Positions 46,801-55,100 are shown, counted from the first letter of the stretch. The stretch: DNA of 64,000 bases from Vibrio campbellii CAIM 519 = NBRC 15631 = ATCC 25920 (GCF_002163755.1 NZ_CP015864.1:372001-436000), one strand, 5' to 3'. Made by a program: numbers and translations. Notes: a model not told the origin generated them from the letters alone.

Positions 46801-48479
46801 AGGTGGCTTCTTTGGCAAACCCGGGTGATACAGTGCTGAGTGCAACCCTAGCCGTCAGTGGTTTTGAGGACGAATCGGGTAACTCGGTGACGGTGGACCA
46901 AAAATATACATTGCCAATCACGCCAACGTTGACCATTAACACTGTGGATAAGGTGGACGAGAGCGAGGCAGAAAACTATCAGTTTACAGGCACCGCGAAA
47001 CGTCTTGATGGTCAAACCCTGAGTGTAGAAATCCAAACTCTAGACGCTTCAGCAACTATCGCAACCGGTGATGCTGAGGTTCAGAACGGCAACTGGACGA
47101 GCCGTGGGATAAACCTTAGCGGTCAACCAAATGGCAGGTACAAAGTAGTGGTAACGGGGACGAGTACAGTCGATGGCATTGATATGGAAGCGCTGCAACA
47201 GGGTGAGTTCCTGTTAGAGCAGGCATTGCCTTCGCTGACTAATGCATCGTTTGATAAGCCACATCACTTGGTGAATGACCCTGTGAAAGTCACTTTGACG
47301 TTCAGTAAAGCGGTTAAAGGAGACACCATTCAAGCGACGCTTGCGGGTGAAGCAGTATCAGGTTTCACGGTGCAGGGAGATGCTACAACGTGGAAAGCAG
47401 AGGTGGCTTCTTTGGCAAACCCGGGTGATACAGTGCTGAGTGCAACCCTAGCCGTCAGTGGTTTTGAGGACGAATCGGGTAACTCGGTGACGGTGGACCA
47501 AAAATATACATTGCCAATCACGCCAACGTTGACCATTAACACTGTGGATAAGGTGGACGAGAGCGAGGCAGAAAACTATCAGTTTACAGGCACCGCGAAA
47601 CGTCTTGATGGTCAAACCCTGAGTGTAGAAATCCAAACTCTAGACGCTTCAGCAACTATCGCAACCGGTGATGCTGAGGTTCAGAACGGCAACTGGACGA
47701 GCCGTGGGATAAACCTTAGCGGTCAACCAAATGGCAGGTACAAAGTAGTGGTAACGGGGACGAGTACAGTCGATGGCATTGATATGGAAGCGCTGCAACA
47801 GGGTGAGTTCCTGTTAGAGCAGGCATTGCCTTCGCTGACTAATGCATCGTTTGATAAGCCACATCACTTGGTGAATGACCCTGTGAAAGTCACTTTGACG
47901 TTCAGTAAAGCGGTTAAAGGAGACACCATTCAAGCGACGCTTGCGGGTGAAGCAGTATCAGGTTTCACGATGCAGGGAGATGCTACAACGTGGAAAGCAG
48001 AGGTGGCTTCTTTGGCAAATCCGGGTGATACAGTGCTGAGTGCAACCCTAGCCGTCAGTGGTTTTGAGGACGAATCGGGTAACTCGGTGACGGTGGACCA
48101 AAAATATGCATTGCCAATTACTCCAACGATCACGATCGGAACCATCAGTGATGTAGTGGGTAGTACAACAGCAACTATCAATGGCACAACTATTCGTTTT
48201 GAGGCGGGGGACACAATAGCACTCAAAGCTGTTGATACCGATAGCTTGGAGGTTCTAGGCAGCGCAACGGTGCTAGATGATGGTACATGGACCGTTGATC
48301 TTGATTTGACTACCTTGAAAGACGGAGAAATAACCGTTTATGCAAATGGTACCAATTCACTATCTGCGATCGCTGACGAGATGAGTACAACATTCAATTA
48401 CTCAAGTACTACAGCGCTTGTTGTTCCAAACTATTGGGAAAGATATTCCGCGGAATTACCCTCCCTGAAAGCAGCCTAA
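37827..48479 (+). CDS. Giant repeat-rich surface lipoprotein (3550 residues)
   Basis: A 10.65 kb gene. The N-terminus has a lipoprotein signal ending LLLSAC (Cys23) followed by the flexible GGGDGGD. Residues 40-110 resemble a carboxypeptidase-regulatory-like fold (GSISGNVFDAPVNGAKIDVF). The centre is a long array of diverged Ig-like/cadherin-like units with recurring DNxGN and VDNDxP motifs. Residues about 2627-3426 are four nearly identical 200-residue repeats, each with two beta-sandwich halves. The protein ends without an obvious RTX or sortase signal. The design fits a lipid-anchored adhesin or matrix protein. No T1SS genes are adjacent. An adhesive role is inference. Confidence 0.75.
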   Translation: MFTKNTIKPTLGLMAASLLLSACGGGDGGDSTPPARDTGSISGNVFDAPVNGAKIDVFEYKDGKVGRKLDSTTSNAFGDYKLEFESSSMPLYVVAQQGSYTDPLTKEIVSSSASKTLRLEGVVNFSEGSDQQLMLTPLTNIVSGLAKYKIANGESGSDAVSEALDSINGMYGFNVNETKPIDITKGGQSSFASPGHQYGALLTAYSSYSYDLIQKYGQSEDKVYTSMHFADIQFRDVIADGLLDGLEISESTGAVTPLTFGQQRITSDVYTQDLSQHVLIVVNDPELNISGTDADDYVAFSRKINDLGSHGETDGVIPPRDGTEIDTVPPIVTRTDNDVLARTDNVDIQLNDEIGVQSVSAYVQYQLNGVWSDEFKCNDQQTSGSEFCTVDTTDLEVGVRETNIKVSVDTKAIDAVEVDSDSDLSNVTAARLVFYTADVLGNELIPGSNSGHYVNFEWDNDAPVISVTSGTTINKEVEEYVLEGIVKEASQDIKSVSVSFKSGLPKNVDCKPVTAESGSACEFSEPYQTSEFLSRTTFDIKATDTKDNVGTEPHAVSRDDEAPAQIITYPEGTSMNYVNVTVDGERSTYEGAYTQDTYTSDNVQSSRDYLKIDYVYAASGLKSIQGVDFADFHVNVLKENKIPYVRVRVADVNPDTILGSSADKLKLVVKYYVSQNNDNNYAFQNTTQTVASTDAITASIPHETILDSGGRVEEVIYYVPFVKEVLGDGFKNVSENASQKLVIQTIDGSNNESATQEVYFRSSFDLPTMTVVTPFIGARVQLEGLNPSGEFTSLASCTTIQQQESDQTTALDVASCETTTDVVNYEFMRVRLIGVEGTDPHYYQWKDDAGAKASVNLNNANIGAYFELDGSKTYYVTELAAYQTGLFDSRWNQVEAGNKTSERASQILTEVKYALAGGNDSFFGFDPTVTAYATNEMLEEPIPSDLSNDYLHRFLVEAIDDLAQDTPRNNSSDFASAIYDDLSYDGKANGIGAGGNQIKLDDYEFDSDTYRKDLAEALYKVMTENHQIPKNIAQLFADDISMANPKLGEDDIIDGDGESIDTTPPNPEIEIVDGRKTMVGDKLYVAGEVVSRVVLEDPSGVVEEGDQAPNFQSMWYAMGDPNTAIPLELQPQESGDSNKFRKEYFFTLNTESTDLTDIIEFALEITASDTKGNTYKEPHIARLHVDNDYPIASYIPPVGPDKNPIGQDVYLSIKDNIHDLTFALDDVVDDKLEKRSLLFYKTSGERYPVSYEQFYTNQSDRFVVRLCSQEDCSTQGTTINPGDGDWLAVVSAEDNLGNAVSDADNAAPRFPIHIDSEPPVVKDAEITERLGGNDVWTPVIDWGDLSQGSNVKVELRKGSGQSETLEACDPDTSVCEQPYLIGEQPDVKVQLVAEAFNYDSKNEFYVTATDKAFPANKSRKGAFSFKVDNKGPVILLSTPWIEDALNKENTVVGREFNVLFESVTDDSGIEEVSLFQVDNPTVLKTFKPENPSQKFEMPLVEDDTKNIHLNPTEGNLIRLYVKAKDVHGFESQSNTNSVVFDNQGPEFSLLGHNDGYYRSDYVFELRATDLGPNGNISPEGVNRENLEYLIFEGDDPAPGALGTKIVNADALKIPLGGQSDGEHTIRVKGSDTRGNSSEKDFLVNVSSKRPQLGLTIAYSDGGEIPSGVIYDSRNIKLTLKVTDVSGVKEIKSTYQYSEASKATDFSFDPVDGSEDTWEATLTKFDLKTDGNYALSISVENKVQHNGTPLSTEINPMLSVQRNGVVLEIDEPKDFQKYQSDGVLDVKFTTKSEVKAAKIQCWVRQHYDSDVAPNPPEGKPTSGEKNVSSGQEPSCSVDSEGTSYPDPVLIVQTTGTNGAVAVKKFNFDMMDAKAPDTVSPKDGKFEFQGGEVSYNSDDSTKYLAFDLIFEDELSGVNKSENDQPQLSEMSGDTTFDAKSCGVNGDKKTVCRYKEKYYDILRKVDSEHAYKIENIKDNVGNLAPDYAFKFILPTQQPVVRITSPVADDVLNGTFLDVDFRVKLAKNSKIENVSVTFGNESYDLKNNADNFRNFTDCADDDSFLCSTFRSNKLDEGLANELLDINVTVKDVWDNAGKADVENIRFDNTAPVIGDAIKVTEQEDDKVRFTFVDMKDDDSRLAKVKYMVQVLDFEEEKIYKEDDTKYITYFELSKGELSGLNEIEVKVIAKDAVDNQSSEDKAIDLTAPTISLDFTDISSLLNNESIPFTKASQSFTITSTEGEHVKATRYSIDMLPISEEPPKFSGEPLNFSGNFTSSNPTPSIAEGTMDFAIDDQAEYMYKLTVTDSMGRAVTDFKLFNKTYHAKGIESVVDYEDPEVSIRDSKQEDEATDDGKYYLDVTADVTDKNLSSVRSEADNGSGQTVRPDPIKKPTNDGAPYVFRYLLSPGDYTIKVIATDAVGNQKDGQTTYEVVAATVPELTISTTASTPLAGGVEVPLTFTFTEEVKEKEFDISDVKLDENNGGELKPLSWSTTDNITWTVTYVTPKDVNKKVTISVEDNTYKSANNINGKGNSLQLDVDGVLPTLEQVTFDPLHQKIGEDVQVELKFDKDLQAATATLGANNITLIADDENKKVWTGSVKVPDVPDLGVGLVVSQYKDLVGNVGEDNTSYTLPITPTLTINDVDKVDESEAANYQFTGTAKRLDGQTLSVEIQTLDASATIATGDAEVQNGNWTSRGINLSGQPNGRYKVVVTGTSTVDGIDMEALQQGEFLLEQALPSLTNASFDKPHHLVNDPVKVTLTFSKAVKGDTIQATLAGEAVSGFTVQGDATTWKAEVASLANPGDTVLSATLAVSGFEDESGNSVTVDQKYTLPITPTLTINTVDKVDESEAENYQFTGTAKRLDGQTLSVEIQTLDASATIATGDAEVQNGNWTSRGINLSGQPNGRYKVVVTGTSTVDGIDMEALQQGEFLLEQALPSLTNASFDKPHHLVNDPVKVTLTFSKAVKGDTIQATLAGEAVSGFTVQGDATTWKAEVASLANPGDTVLSATLAVSGFEDESGNSVTVDQKYTLPITPTLTINTVDKVDESEAENYQFTGTAKRLDGQTLSVEIQTLDASATIATGDAEVQNGNWTSRGINLSGQPNGRYKVVVTGTSTVDGIDMEALQQGEFLLEQALPSLTNASFDKPHHLVNDPVKVTLTFSKAVKGDTIQATLAGEAVSGFTVQGDATTWKAEVASLANPGDTVLSATLAVSGFEDESGNSVTVDQKYTLPITPTLTINTVDKVDESEAENYQFTGTAKRLDGQTLSVEIQTLDASATIATGDAEVQNGNWTSRGINLSGQPNGRYKVVVTGTSTVDGIDMEALQQGEFLLEQALPSLTNASFDKPHHLVNDPVKVTLTFSKAVKGDTIQATLAGEAVSGFTMQGDATTWKAEVASLANPGDTVLSATLAVSGFEDESGNSVTVDQKYALPITPTITIGTISDVVGSTTATINGTTIRFEAGDTIALKAVDTDSLEVLGSATVLDDGTWTVDLDLTTLKDGEITVYANGTNSLSAIADEMSTTFNYSSTTALVVPNYWERYSAELPSLKAA
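44601..44626. repeat. Perfect short inverted repeat inside the lipoprotein gene
   Basis: AAGTTCAGCGG, loop AGAG, CCGCTGAACTT. It encodes KFSGEPLNFSG, a tandem peptide, so both DNA arms and protein are repetitive. Confidence 0.6.
45704..48103 (+). repeat. Four tandem 600 bp repeats
   Basis: Units 45704-46303, 46304-46903, 46904-47503 and 47504-48103, then a short degenerate start of a fifth. Units two and three look identical base for base. Unit one differs mainly at its start (GATGTGGAT for ACTGTGGAT, GCAGCAAAC for GCAGAAAAC) and unit four by a few bases (GATGCAG for GGTGCAG). 600 is a multiple of three, so copy-number changes keep the frame. Confidence 0.97.
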
Positions 48480-48483
48480 AAGA

Positions 48484-48509
48484 AAGCGAGCATTTAGCTC
48501 GCTTTTTTT
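48484..48509 (+). terminator. Terminator of the giant lipoprotein gene
   Basis: Stem AAGCGAGC / GCTCGCTT with a short loop and seven T, directly after the stop. Confidence 0.9.
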
Positions 48510-48684
48510 GTCAGTATTTAAGTGATCTAAGTCAAATTATTCGTATTTTTCATAATTAAGCCAAATGAATCGACGGTCCTTCTACAAGGTCAAACATCTA
48601 GTATGCCTAGAGCAATTTTGCTTTTAGTTATTATTAAAGTGATTGTGCGGGTCAATACTGATATGTGGTGGTGAATGTGCCACG

Positions 48685-48712
48685 TTGAGAAATTTTCGCA
48701 ATATTATATAGT
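48685..48712 (+). promoter_or_regulatory. Candidate sigma-70 promoter
   Basis: TTGAGA, 16 bp, TATAGT. Shares the 12-mer CACGTTGAGAAA with the lipoprotein promoter. No gene begins within the next 500 bp, but a terminator lies 120 bp downstream. Confidence 0.45.
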
Positions 48713-48791
48713 TACACGCACTTCTATACCCCAAGTATAGAGTTCTGCATAAGGTAGGGTACTACCTATCAGTTGTGTAATTGTAATGAAG

Positions 48792-48807
48792 TGGCACCAG
48801 CCTAGCA
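48792..48807 (+). promoter_or_regulatory. Candidate sigma-54 (-24/-12) promoter
   Basis: TGGCAC, five bases, TAGCA: one mismatch to the consensus TGGCAC-N5-TTGCA with GG and GC at the right distance. Transcription would start near 48818 and run toward the three-gene module, but must pass the terminator-like hairpin at 48834-48861. VasH, encoded downstream, is a sigma-54 activator. Confidence 0.5.
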
Positions 48808-48833
48808 TCACATCAAAGCGATTACGCGTTTTT

Positions 48834-48861
48834 GTGAGTGTGACACGCACTCACCTTTTTT
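48834..48861 (+). terminator. Terminator-like hairpin in the leader region
   Basis: Perfect seven-base stem GTGAGTG / CACTCAC, seven-base loop, then C and T6. Ends the candidate small RNA or acts as an attenuator for the module. Confidence 0.7.
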
Positions 48862-48870
48862 ATTCATACT

Positions 48871-48907
48871 TCCTCAGTAGCGATAAGCTAATTATTGCTA
48901 CTGAGGA
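48871..48907. repeat. Eleven-base inverted repeat
   Basis: TCCTCAGTAGC, 15-base spacer, GCTACTGAGGA, perfect. No T run, so not a terminator; possible protein site or RNA structure in the leader. Confidence 0.6.
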
Positions 48908-49237
48908 GTGCATACCCCTACAAAAACCTCAACCTGTAGCAATCAGCGCTTAATCTGAATTTGTTAACTTCTGCCCAAAAGTAAAAAAAACTGATTTGCT
49001 GAAAGCCTTCTTTTTGAATAAGAGGGGTAGGTAATAAGTTTAAACTACTAGTTAAAATGACTTTATGGGTTGTTAAACTGTCCGTTTGGGCTGTTTTGTT
49101 TTTTCTTTAGGCTTTTCTATGTGATTGAATGTTATGAATTAAATTAGTAGCATTAGCACACCAAATCGTACCAGTAAGCCTTATCAGCTTAAACATCACC
49201 GCAACCATATTTACGATGTTGGTTGTGGAGAATTCAA

Positions 49238-50893
49238 ATGCATTTAGTTTGCAAATTTATACCTAGCTCGAAGCTTTCCTCCAACGAGCTATCCTACGTC
49301 CTTACACCTGATGAATGTATAGGGCAGCTTTCGCGTGTGCGAAATTCAGAAGATATTCTCAGAAACCTGCCTAAAGAGCTTGCTCAGAAGATCTCAATCT
49401 CTGCCAAAAAGTCTAGCGCCGGCTTGCTAACGGCTATTCGAAATGAGTTAGGAAGTGGGAACTGGGTGGCGTTGTCTTCCTTCTCTCGTAGAACACCGTT
49501 AACAGATACCCAATTACAAAGTTTCCCAAGGCTAAAAGCACAGCTTGAATCTGTCTCATCGACTGGTGAGAGCAAAGTCTATAAAGCGGGTTATAAGCAG
49601 GTAACGGACGATGTTACTTTGGTTCGCAGTTACGCCCATGTGCCTTATGAGCCAAGTCCAGAACACAAAATTGTTGTCGAGTTTGCAGGGCAGTGGTCTA
49701 GCAATGCAGCCTGTTTGATGTTGGGAAAAACCGACGCTCAAAAAGAAAAAGTTGCTGTAGGCAAGGCTGATACCGAGAACAAACACCGTAGCCTTGCCAC
49801 GTTTAAAGATCTGGATGCTGAAGGCAAAACGCTTTATATCAAAATTCCTTGTTCCGACCAGCCTCAGCCAATCTTGCTTAAACTCGCCGAAGATTTGCAA
49901 CCCGTCGATAAAGAAACGCAGATGGATGAGTGGGATAACGTGTTGGTGCCGGTTAGACCATTGGCTTACTTAGATGGTAGCAACGACAAAGCAAAAGCTT
50001 CTGACCTGCGTGGTGGTTTCCTTTATGTGTTCTGGAAAGGGAAGCTTTGGCGAGAGATGGCGATAAACGAGAAAGGTTACTACCAAGATGTTGACGTCGA
50101 GTATTACCGTACCCTAGAGCAAGAAGAAAAGAAAAAAGACACACCTCAGGTAATACAAAGAAGCGCAAGCGGTTTTGCCATGGCGCATTTCTGGGCACCT
50201 TACAAAATATCGGGCGAAGTCCAACAGGGAGAAAATGGACTCAAGATCATTTTCTCACCAAAGCAAAAGCGCTTTGCTCAAATTGAAGCATTAGAATCGG
50301 ATGCTGCTTTGCTAGAGAAATCCAGTACACCATTAGATGAATTAAGCAGTTACAGTGACGCACATTCATTCAGTGCAAAAGAATTCACCTCCGATGTAGA
50401 CAGCGCAGCCATCCACAAAGTTACCGAAGACGACATGCCTTGGCTGAGTGACCAACAAGCCATCGTTCGCAGCTATGACCAGAGCAACACCGTGATTGCT
50501 TATGTGGATGGCAAAAACAGTGGCCTATTATTCCGGGTGGATGTTGGTACGTCTGGCATCACCGCTTTGAATTCACTCTATGTGATTGATCACAATAGCG
50601 ATTATAGAGACGTCTTTGATTTAGAATTTTATGAAGGGGAAGACCACGATTGGCAGCAAGCGTTATTAAGTGGGCTACCATCGGATGGGGTCTTTACTAT
50701 GTCCCTGGTACATGACCAAGATCCAGACAGTCGTCACATACTTTTTGATCGGGTCGCTTACAACGATTTATTTGTTGAACCTGAGAGCGCTACTGAAACT
50801 CCGCCAAAAGCTCTGCCAAACGACAAGCCTAAAGGTATGACAACAGGAGAGAAACAACGCTTTGAGTCATTAGTGCTGGATTGGTCGTTGTAA
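49238..50893 (+). CDS. MIX-domain-like protein, candidate T6SS co-effector
   Basis: 551 residues from ATG 49238, with GGAG eight bases upstream; a TTG five codons earlier has no such site. No signal peptide or membrane segment. In the middle, residues 235-280 carry VPVRPLAYL (Pro241), then DLRGGFLYVF, which fits the MIX core hRxGhhY (Leu257, Arg258, Gly260, Tyr263), and LWREMAI. MIX domains mark T6SS-delivered proteins in Vibrio. The C-terminal half shows no toxin motif I recognise, so a carrier (co-effector) role for the large protein two genes on is more likely than a toxin of its own. First gene of a three-gene module next to T6SS genes. I matched the motif by eye, without a profile search. 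Confidence 0.55.
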   Translation: MHLVCKFIPSSKLSSNELSYVLTPDECIGQLSRVRNSEDILRNLPKELAQKISISAKKSSAGLLTAIRNELGSGNWVALSSFSRRTPLTDTQLQSFPRLKAQLESVSSTGESKVYKAGYKQVTDDVTLVRSYAHVPYEPSPEHKIVVEFAGQWSSNAACLMLGKTDAQKEKVAVGKADTENKHRSLATFKDLDAEGKTLYIKIPCSDQPQPILLKLAEDLQPVDKETQMDEWDNVLVPVRPLAYLDGSNDKAKASDLRGGFLYVFWKGKLWREMAINEKGYYQDVDVEYYRTLEQEEKKKDTPQVIQRSASGFAMAHFWAPYKISGEVQQGENGLKIIFSPKQKRFAQIEALESDAALLEKSSTPLDELSSYSDAHSFSAKEFTSDVDSAAIHKVTEDDMPWLSDQQAIVRSYDQSNTVIAYVDGKNSGLLFRVDVGTSGITALNSLYVIDHNSDYRDVFDLEFYEGEDHDWQQALLSGLPSDGVFTMSLVHDQDPDSRHILFDRVAYNDLFVEPESATETPPKALPNDKPKGMTTGEKQRFESLVLDWSL

Positions 50894-50916
50894 CAAAATT
50901 AGAAAATGGATTAACA

Positions 50917-52161
50917 ATGAAAAAGAAAATATTACTCGGCTTGGGTTTGACGACTGTTGTTGTCGCAGGCGTTGGTTACATTGCTACTAAACCCTATTTT
51001 GATGAAAAAGCAAGAATAGGCTTGTTAGCTGATTGGTTAGATACAAACCGGGGAGATACTAAGAGTTGGCTTTATCGTTATGATTTTAAAGTCCCAACGA
51101 ACTCGAAGGTGGCAAATTGGAATACTGAGAATGTGAAACTCCCTCAGTTGCTGTTTACAGTCGAAAACCCAGAAGACAATTCTAAGGTTAGTTACTGGGC
51201 TGTGAATATAGACGGTACTAACCCTCAATTGCTGATCCCTGAGGGGGTATTTCCGCCGCCAATCTATCGAAGTACGACTGATTACGCAAAATATATGTCA
51301 CGCTCGCCAAACGGTCGCTACCTTGTTATCCCTCAGAAAAATAGCACCGTGTTGTACGATCTAGATAACGGAGAAGTAACAAACATTAGTGAGGAGTCTG
51401 GCTCAACTCGTCACGACATCATGTGGGATACAGACAGCACACAAGTTGTTGTGAAAAAAAGAGATGAGCTTCTGCTGGTTAAGCTAGACACCAAAGAGGT
51501 AGTGAAATTTACTGATGTAAATGGTTCATACGCACGTTATATGACGTCTTTTGCTCAGCCTTATATGAGCCAGTCAGAGCAAGCGATTTATTTGAGTTTT
51601 GATTCGAGTTTGGCGGGGTTTGGCTGTGGGTGGGAGAATGACGAATACCTTGGAACTTTTGGGGAGAGCGATGTACCCAAATGCGGTAATACATTCGTGT
51701 TTGATGCCAAAACCTTAAAACTGGTCGATCGCGGCGATTTTACTCCGGATAGCTACGATTGTAATGTTTGGGGCGGAAAGTATGGAGATGGCTTTTATTG
51801 CCTTGGAGGTGCGGCATACCGCTCGGGCAGACCATCTGAAAAAATGGGTAACTTCCCTGCTACAGCTGATTTGTTGGCTTTCAACGGCGGTGATATGTGG
51901 TTCATCCCCGCTCATGGTCGAAATATTACTCGCGTGTTACGTAAACCGACCGACAATAGCCCTACTACAGAGATGATATACACATATAGGGCGCTGAAAA
52001 ATGGCGAGCGCGTAAAACAATCAGCTTTCGGTTTGGGTTTTAGTCGTTATGTAATTGAGCATAAAAAGACGGATAATTGGAGTGAGTCACTCTATCCGCT
52101 ACCAAGTTATGCTGACATCGAAAAAGCAAGAACCGTTCTAGAGGAGCGTAATAATGGCTAG
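50917..52161 (+). CDS. Membrane-anchored, probably periplasmic protein; candidate immunity protein
   Basis: 414 residues from ATG 50917; the frame is open from 50881, but MKKK plus a membrane helix (ILLGLGLTTVVVAGVGYIA) is a natural N-terminus. The rest is beta-rich, with repeated segments such as YWAVNIDGTNPQLLIP, SPNGRYLVIPQKNSTVLYDLDNGEV and TRHDIMWDTDSTQVVVKKRDELLLVKLD, resembling WD40/TolB-like propeller blades. It overlaps the next gene by eight bases, so the two are translationally coupled. A periplasmic anchor protein coupled to a predicted periplasm-acting effector suggests an immunity role. No direct evidence of that. Confidence 0.5.
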   Translation: MKKKILLGLGLTTVVVAGVGYIATKPYFDEKARIGLLADWLDTNRGDTKSWLYRYDFKVPTNSKVANWNTENVKLPQLLFTVENPEDNSKVSYWAVNIDGTNPQLLIPEGVFPPPIYRSTTDYAKYMSRSPNGRYLVIPQKNSTVLYDLDNGEVTNISEESGSTRHDIMWDTDSTQVVVKKRDELLLVKLDTKEVVKFTDVNGSYARYMTSFAQPYMSQSEQAIYLSFDSSLAGFGCGWENDEYLGTFGESDVPKCGNTFVFDAKTLKLVDRGDFTPDSYDCNVWGGKYGDGFYCLGGAAYRSGRPSEKMGNFPATADLLAFNGGDMWFIPAHGRNITRVLRKPTDNSPTTEMIYTYRALKNGERVKQSAFGLGFSRYVIEHKKTDNWSESLYPLPSYADIEKARTVLEERNNG

Positions 52162-55100
52162 GGCTAAGATTGAACAGCACGCTCTCTATTTGATGGGGCA
52201 ATTAGTCGGACCAGATGGGAAGGCTATTACTGGCAATGGGCTCTATCCATTACCCGGTTTTACGCTTGCCCTACCCGAGTTGGCGGTAGATAAAACTGCG
52301 GATGGTAGCAATAGTAAGAATGAGTCACCATTATACTTCAGTGATTCGTCAGGCCGGCTACAAGGTTGGAATACCAAGGTTCAATCGGTTGAAGATCTTG
52401 ATGGGAACAAGCTTTCTTCTTCGCCACTATTGATTTCTAGTACGACTGATAAGCTAAAACCCGTCTATATTCCACCTTACTTAATTCCCGCTGCGGTCAT
52501 GTCTGAAGATACTGCTTGGACACAACGCTTAACAGCCTTGGCCAAGGATGTTGTAAGTTCTAGTGATGAAAGCATTGAAGTTGGCGTAGTAACTAACAGA
52601 GATATTGAACAGGACCAAAAGCGAAGCAAAGACCCTACCGAGAGGCGATTTTTAGCTCCCGAATTAGCGAGATTCTTTATCCATAAAGCTGAAGCGGCAG
52701 AAGCGCAAAATAAAGGGGCATATCAGCGCCTGTATAAAGGAATTTATAGCGGAGAGTATAAGCAGGAATTTTATTATCTGCGTATTCCTCAGGTTTGGAC
52801 TATCAACCTGTTTTTCTCTGCCGACTATTTTGAGGGTGCAGAAGTTACTTTGTCTGGACAGCCGGAAAACCTAATCATCAAAGGGGATGCTAAAGATATA
52901 GGCAATAAAATCACCAGTCGTGTGAGGCCGATAACATACTTTGATATTGCTAATCAGGCCAGTGACTCTGACGTGGCAGAGGAAGTAACCCAATATGTTG
53001 CCACATTTTGGATCACGGGCGGTCATCTAGATGAGGATGCTCAAATCAAACAATTAGTTCGCTTTGATATAGATCTAGAAGGAATTAAGCGGTACTGGGA
53101 GGCAAAAGATGTATCGTCGGACAGCCAAATGGCTCAGGTTGCCAAGTTAAATATCCCAAACAATTGTTACTCATTATCTGAGCAAGTCTTACACTTGCCT
53201 ATTTATTCAATAGCAGGGCGCAGCATAATCCTCTCTGGTGATCCCATCTCTGTTGAAGAGTCACTGTTTCAACATGCACCAGATACGTTTAAAGGCTGGC
53301 TCGATTGGAGTAAGAATCAACCTTACACTGGCGAAAACAAACCTGCCAATGATGTGCAGCCGTCGATTAATATTCTCAATTCAATTGGTAAATATAAAGA
53401 GGTGATAGCCGCATCAGCTTCTGGTGTGATGGACCCATTCAGCATGACAACAGTCCACAAAGCGTTCAGCGCAGGTTTGAATGGAGGCCAAGCCGGGGCT
53501 ACGTTAGATGCGTTAAAACTCGCGGTCGGTATTGATGCTAAAGCTAAGGGGTTCTTAGATTATGCACAAAAGCTAAAGCCGCCAGCACAAGGTACACTTA
53601 CGCCTATTTCTGACTTAGCGAACGCACTTAACTGGTCAAATCATCTTGGGGGGGCCTTACCGGGCGTTTATACGATTCCCCCGGTGTTACAGCATTTCTG
53701 GCATAAGGTTGACGATAAGATCTTAACCCCTTTAAAGCCGGCCGTTCGGGCTATTGAATATGCACTTGATAAGCCTTTTGGCTTTGCAGAACTTGTTTCT
53801 AGTGGCCTTGAAATTCCGAAAGGTATTGAGAATTCCGAGTCGGCGTTTAACGCCTATATTGATAAATCAAAGGAATATGGTCAGAAAACACAATCGGTAA
53901 TATCAACACTTTTATTGAGTGATGAAAAAGATCGTCAGGCACTGCTTGAGTCTGAAGCGGAGCATAAAAAAGCGCTCCTTGAAGCATTCTCTGATAAAAG
54001 TGTAAGTCATAAAGTGCTGTTAAATGGTAGTCCGCTATTAGAAAAAAAACAGGCAAAAGAGGGTGAGGCAAGCTATCTCACACTGTTTTTTGAATTTGAT
54101 AGTGCAAATGATGAACTAACCAATTCCGATAAGAAGCTCGTTTCTAAAGTGGCTGAATATCTGCGTAATACAGAATCAGAAATGTTGCTGAACATTGAAG
54201 GATATACGTGTGATATTGGCTCGGTGGAATACAACACTAAACTGTCGAAAAAACGTGCTGCGGCGCTTAAATCTTCTATTTTAGAAGATCTTGGCACTGA
54301 TGCCATTAAGTGGGAGCATCGAATATCGGCTCTGGGTAAAGGCGTTTATGCCGATAATGATACGAGTAATAGGCGCTTAAGTCGTCGAGCGGAGATGAAG
54401 TTCTACCTCAACTCTGCTTTTGAATACCCTGCTTGTCGAAGTTGGCTACTAGCTCTGGAGAAAAATCGACAAAAAGCGGTTTTAGCAGAGATGAAAGTCC
54501 ACAAGGACATTTGGAAATTTTCCGGCCAAGCCTTTGATATTGCATTAGGCTTTGCTGCGCCAATGCTTGGGCCAGGAGCGGCGTTAGCATATGGGTTGTA
54601 TTGGTCAGGTGAAACCTTGGTTTCTACTCTGGATGGTGCAGCCAAAATTCTTAATAAAGAAGTAGAAGAATACAAAGAGAAGCAGAAACGTTTTTCTGAA
54701 TTTGATGTTGTCGGACAGGCGTTACTGTATCGCGGTTTACCTGCGTTCGATGAACTGAGTGTTGTTGGCAAGGCATATATAAAACGCGCTATAGCGCTCA
54801 ATGGGCTGCTGCGATTGCTTCTACTTGAATCTCAAATAAAAGAAGAGAACAAAACAACGAATTACGTTTCGGAATATAACGCGGTTAATCACTTGACGTC
54901 AGGGCAAAGAGATCTTGATATTGAAGGCTATATAAAGACCTATCTTTTAAGTGATGATTGGGATTTGGGGGGGACTTGGCTTCCTTCTTTCCACCTTGAT
55001 GAAGCTTGGCTAGAAACAAAGAATATTTACCGTAGTGCTTCGGAAAGTGTGCTGAGTTTTGCTGCAATGACGAGTTACGTAACATACCGAGCGAAGCAAT

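Larger units (their letters stand above)
48719..48861 (+). ncRNA. Candidate small RNA between lipoprotein and T6SS module
   Basis: Bounded by the sigma-70 promoter at 48685 and the terminator at 48834. The predicted RNA of about 143 bases contains small hairpins (CTATAC / GTATAG; GGTAG / CTACC) and ends in GTGAGTG / CACTCAC plus T6. No ORF of note. I do not recognise a known Vibrio RNA family; it is not Qrr-like. Prediction only. Confidence 0.35.

Noticed and set aside
45704..48103. Possible CRISPR-like or satellite array
   Set aside because: Units are contiguous, 600 bp long and fully coding without spacers: a protein-domain repeat.
48680..48861. Qrr-type quorum-sensing small RNA
   Set aside because: Despite a sigma-54-like promoter and a terminator, the conserved Qrr core sequence is absent.
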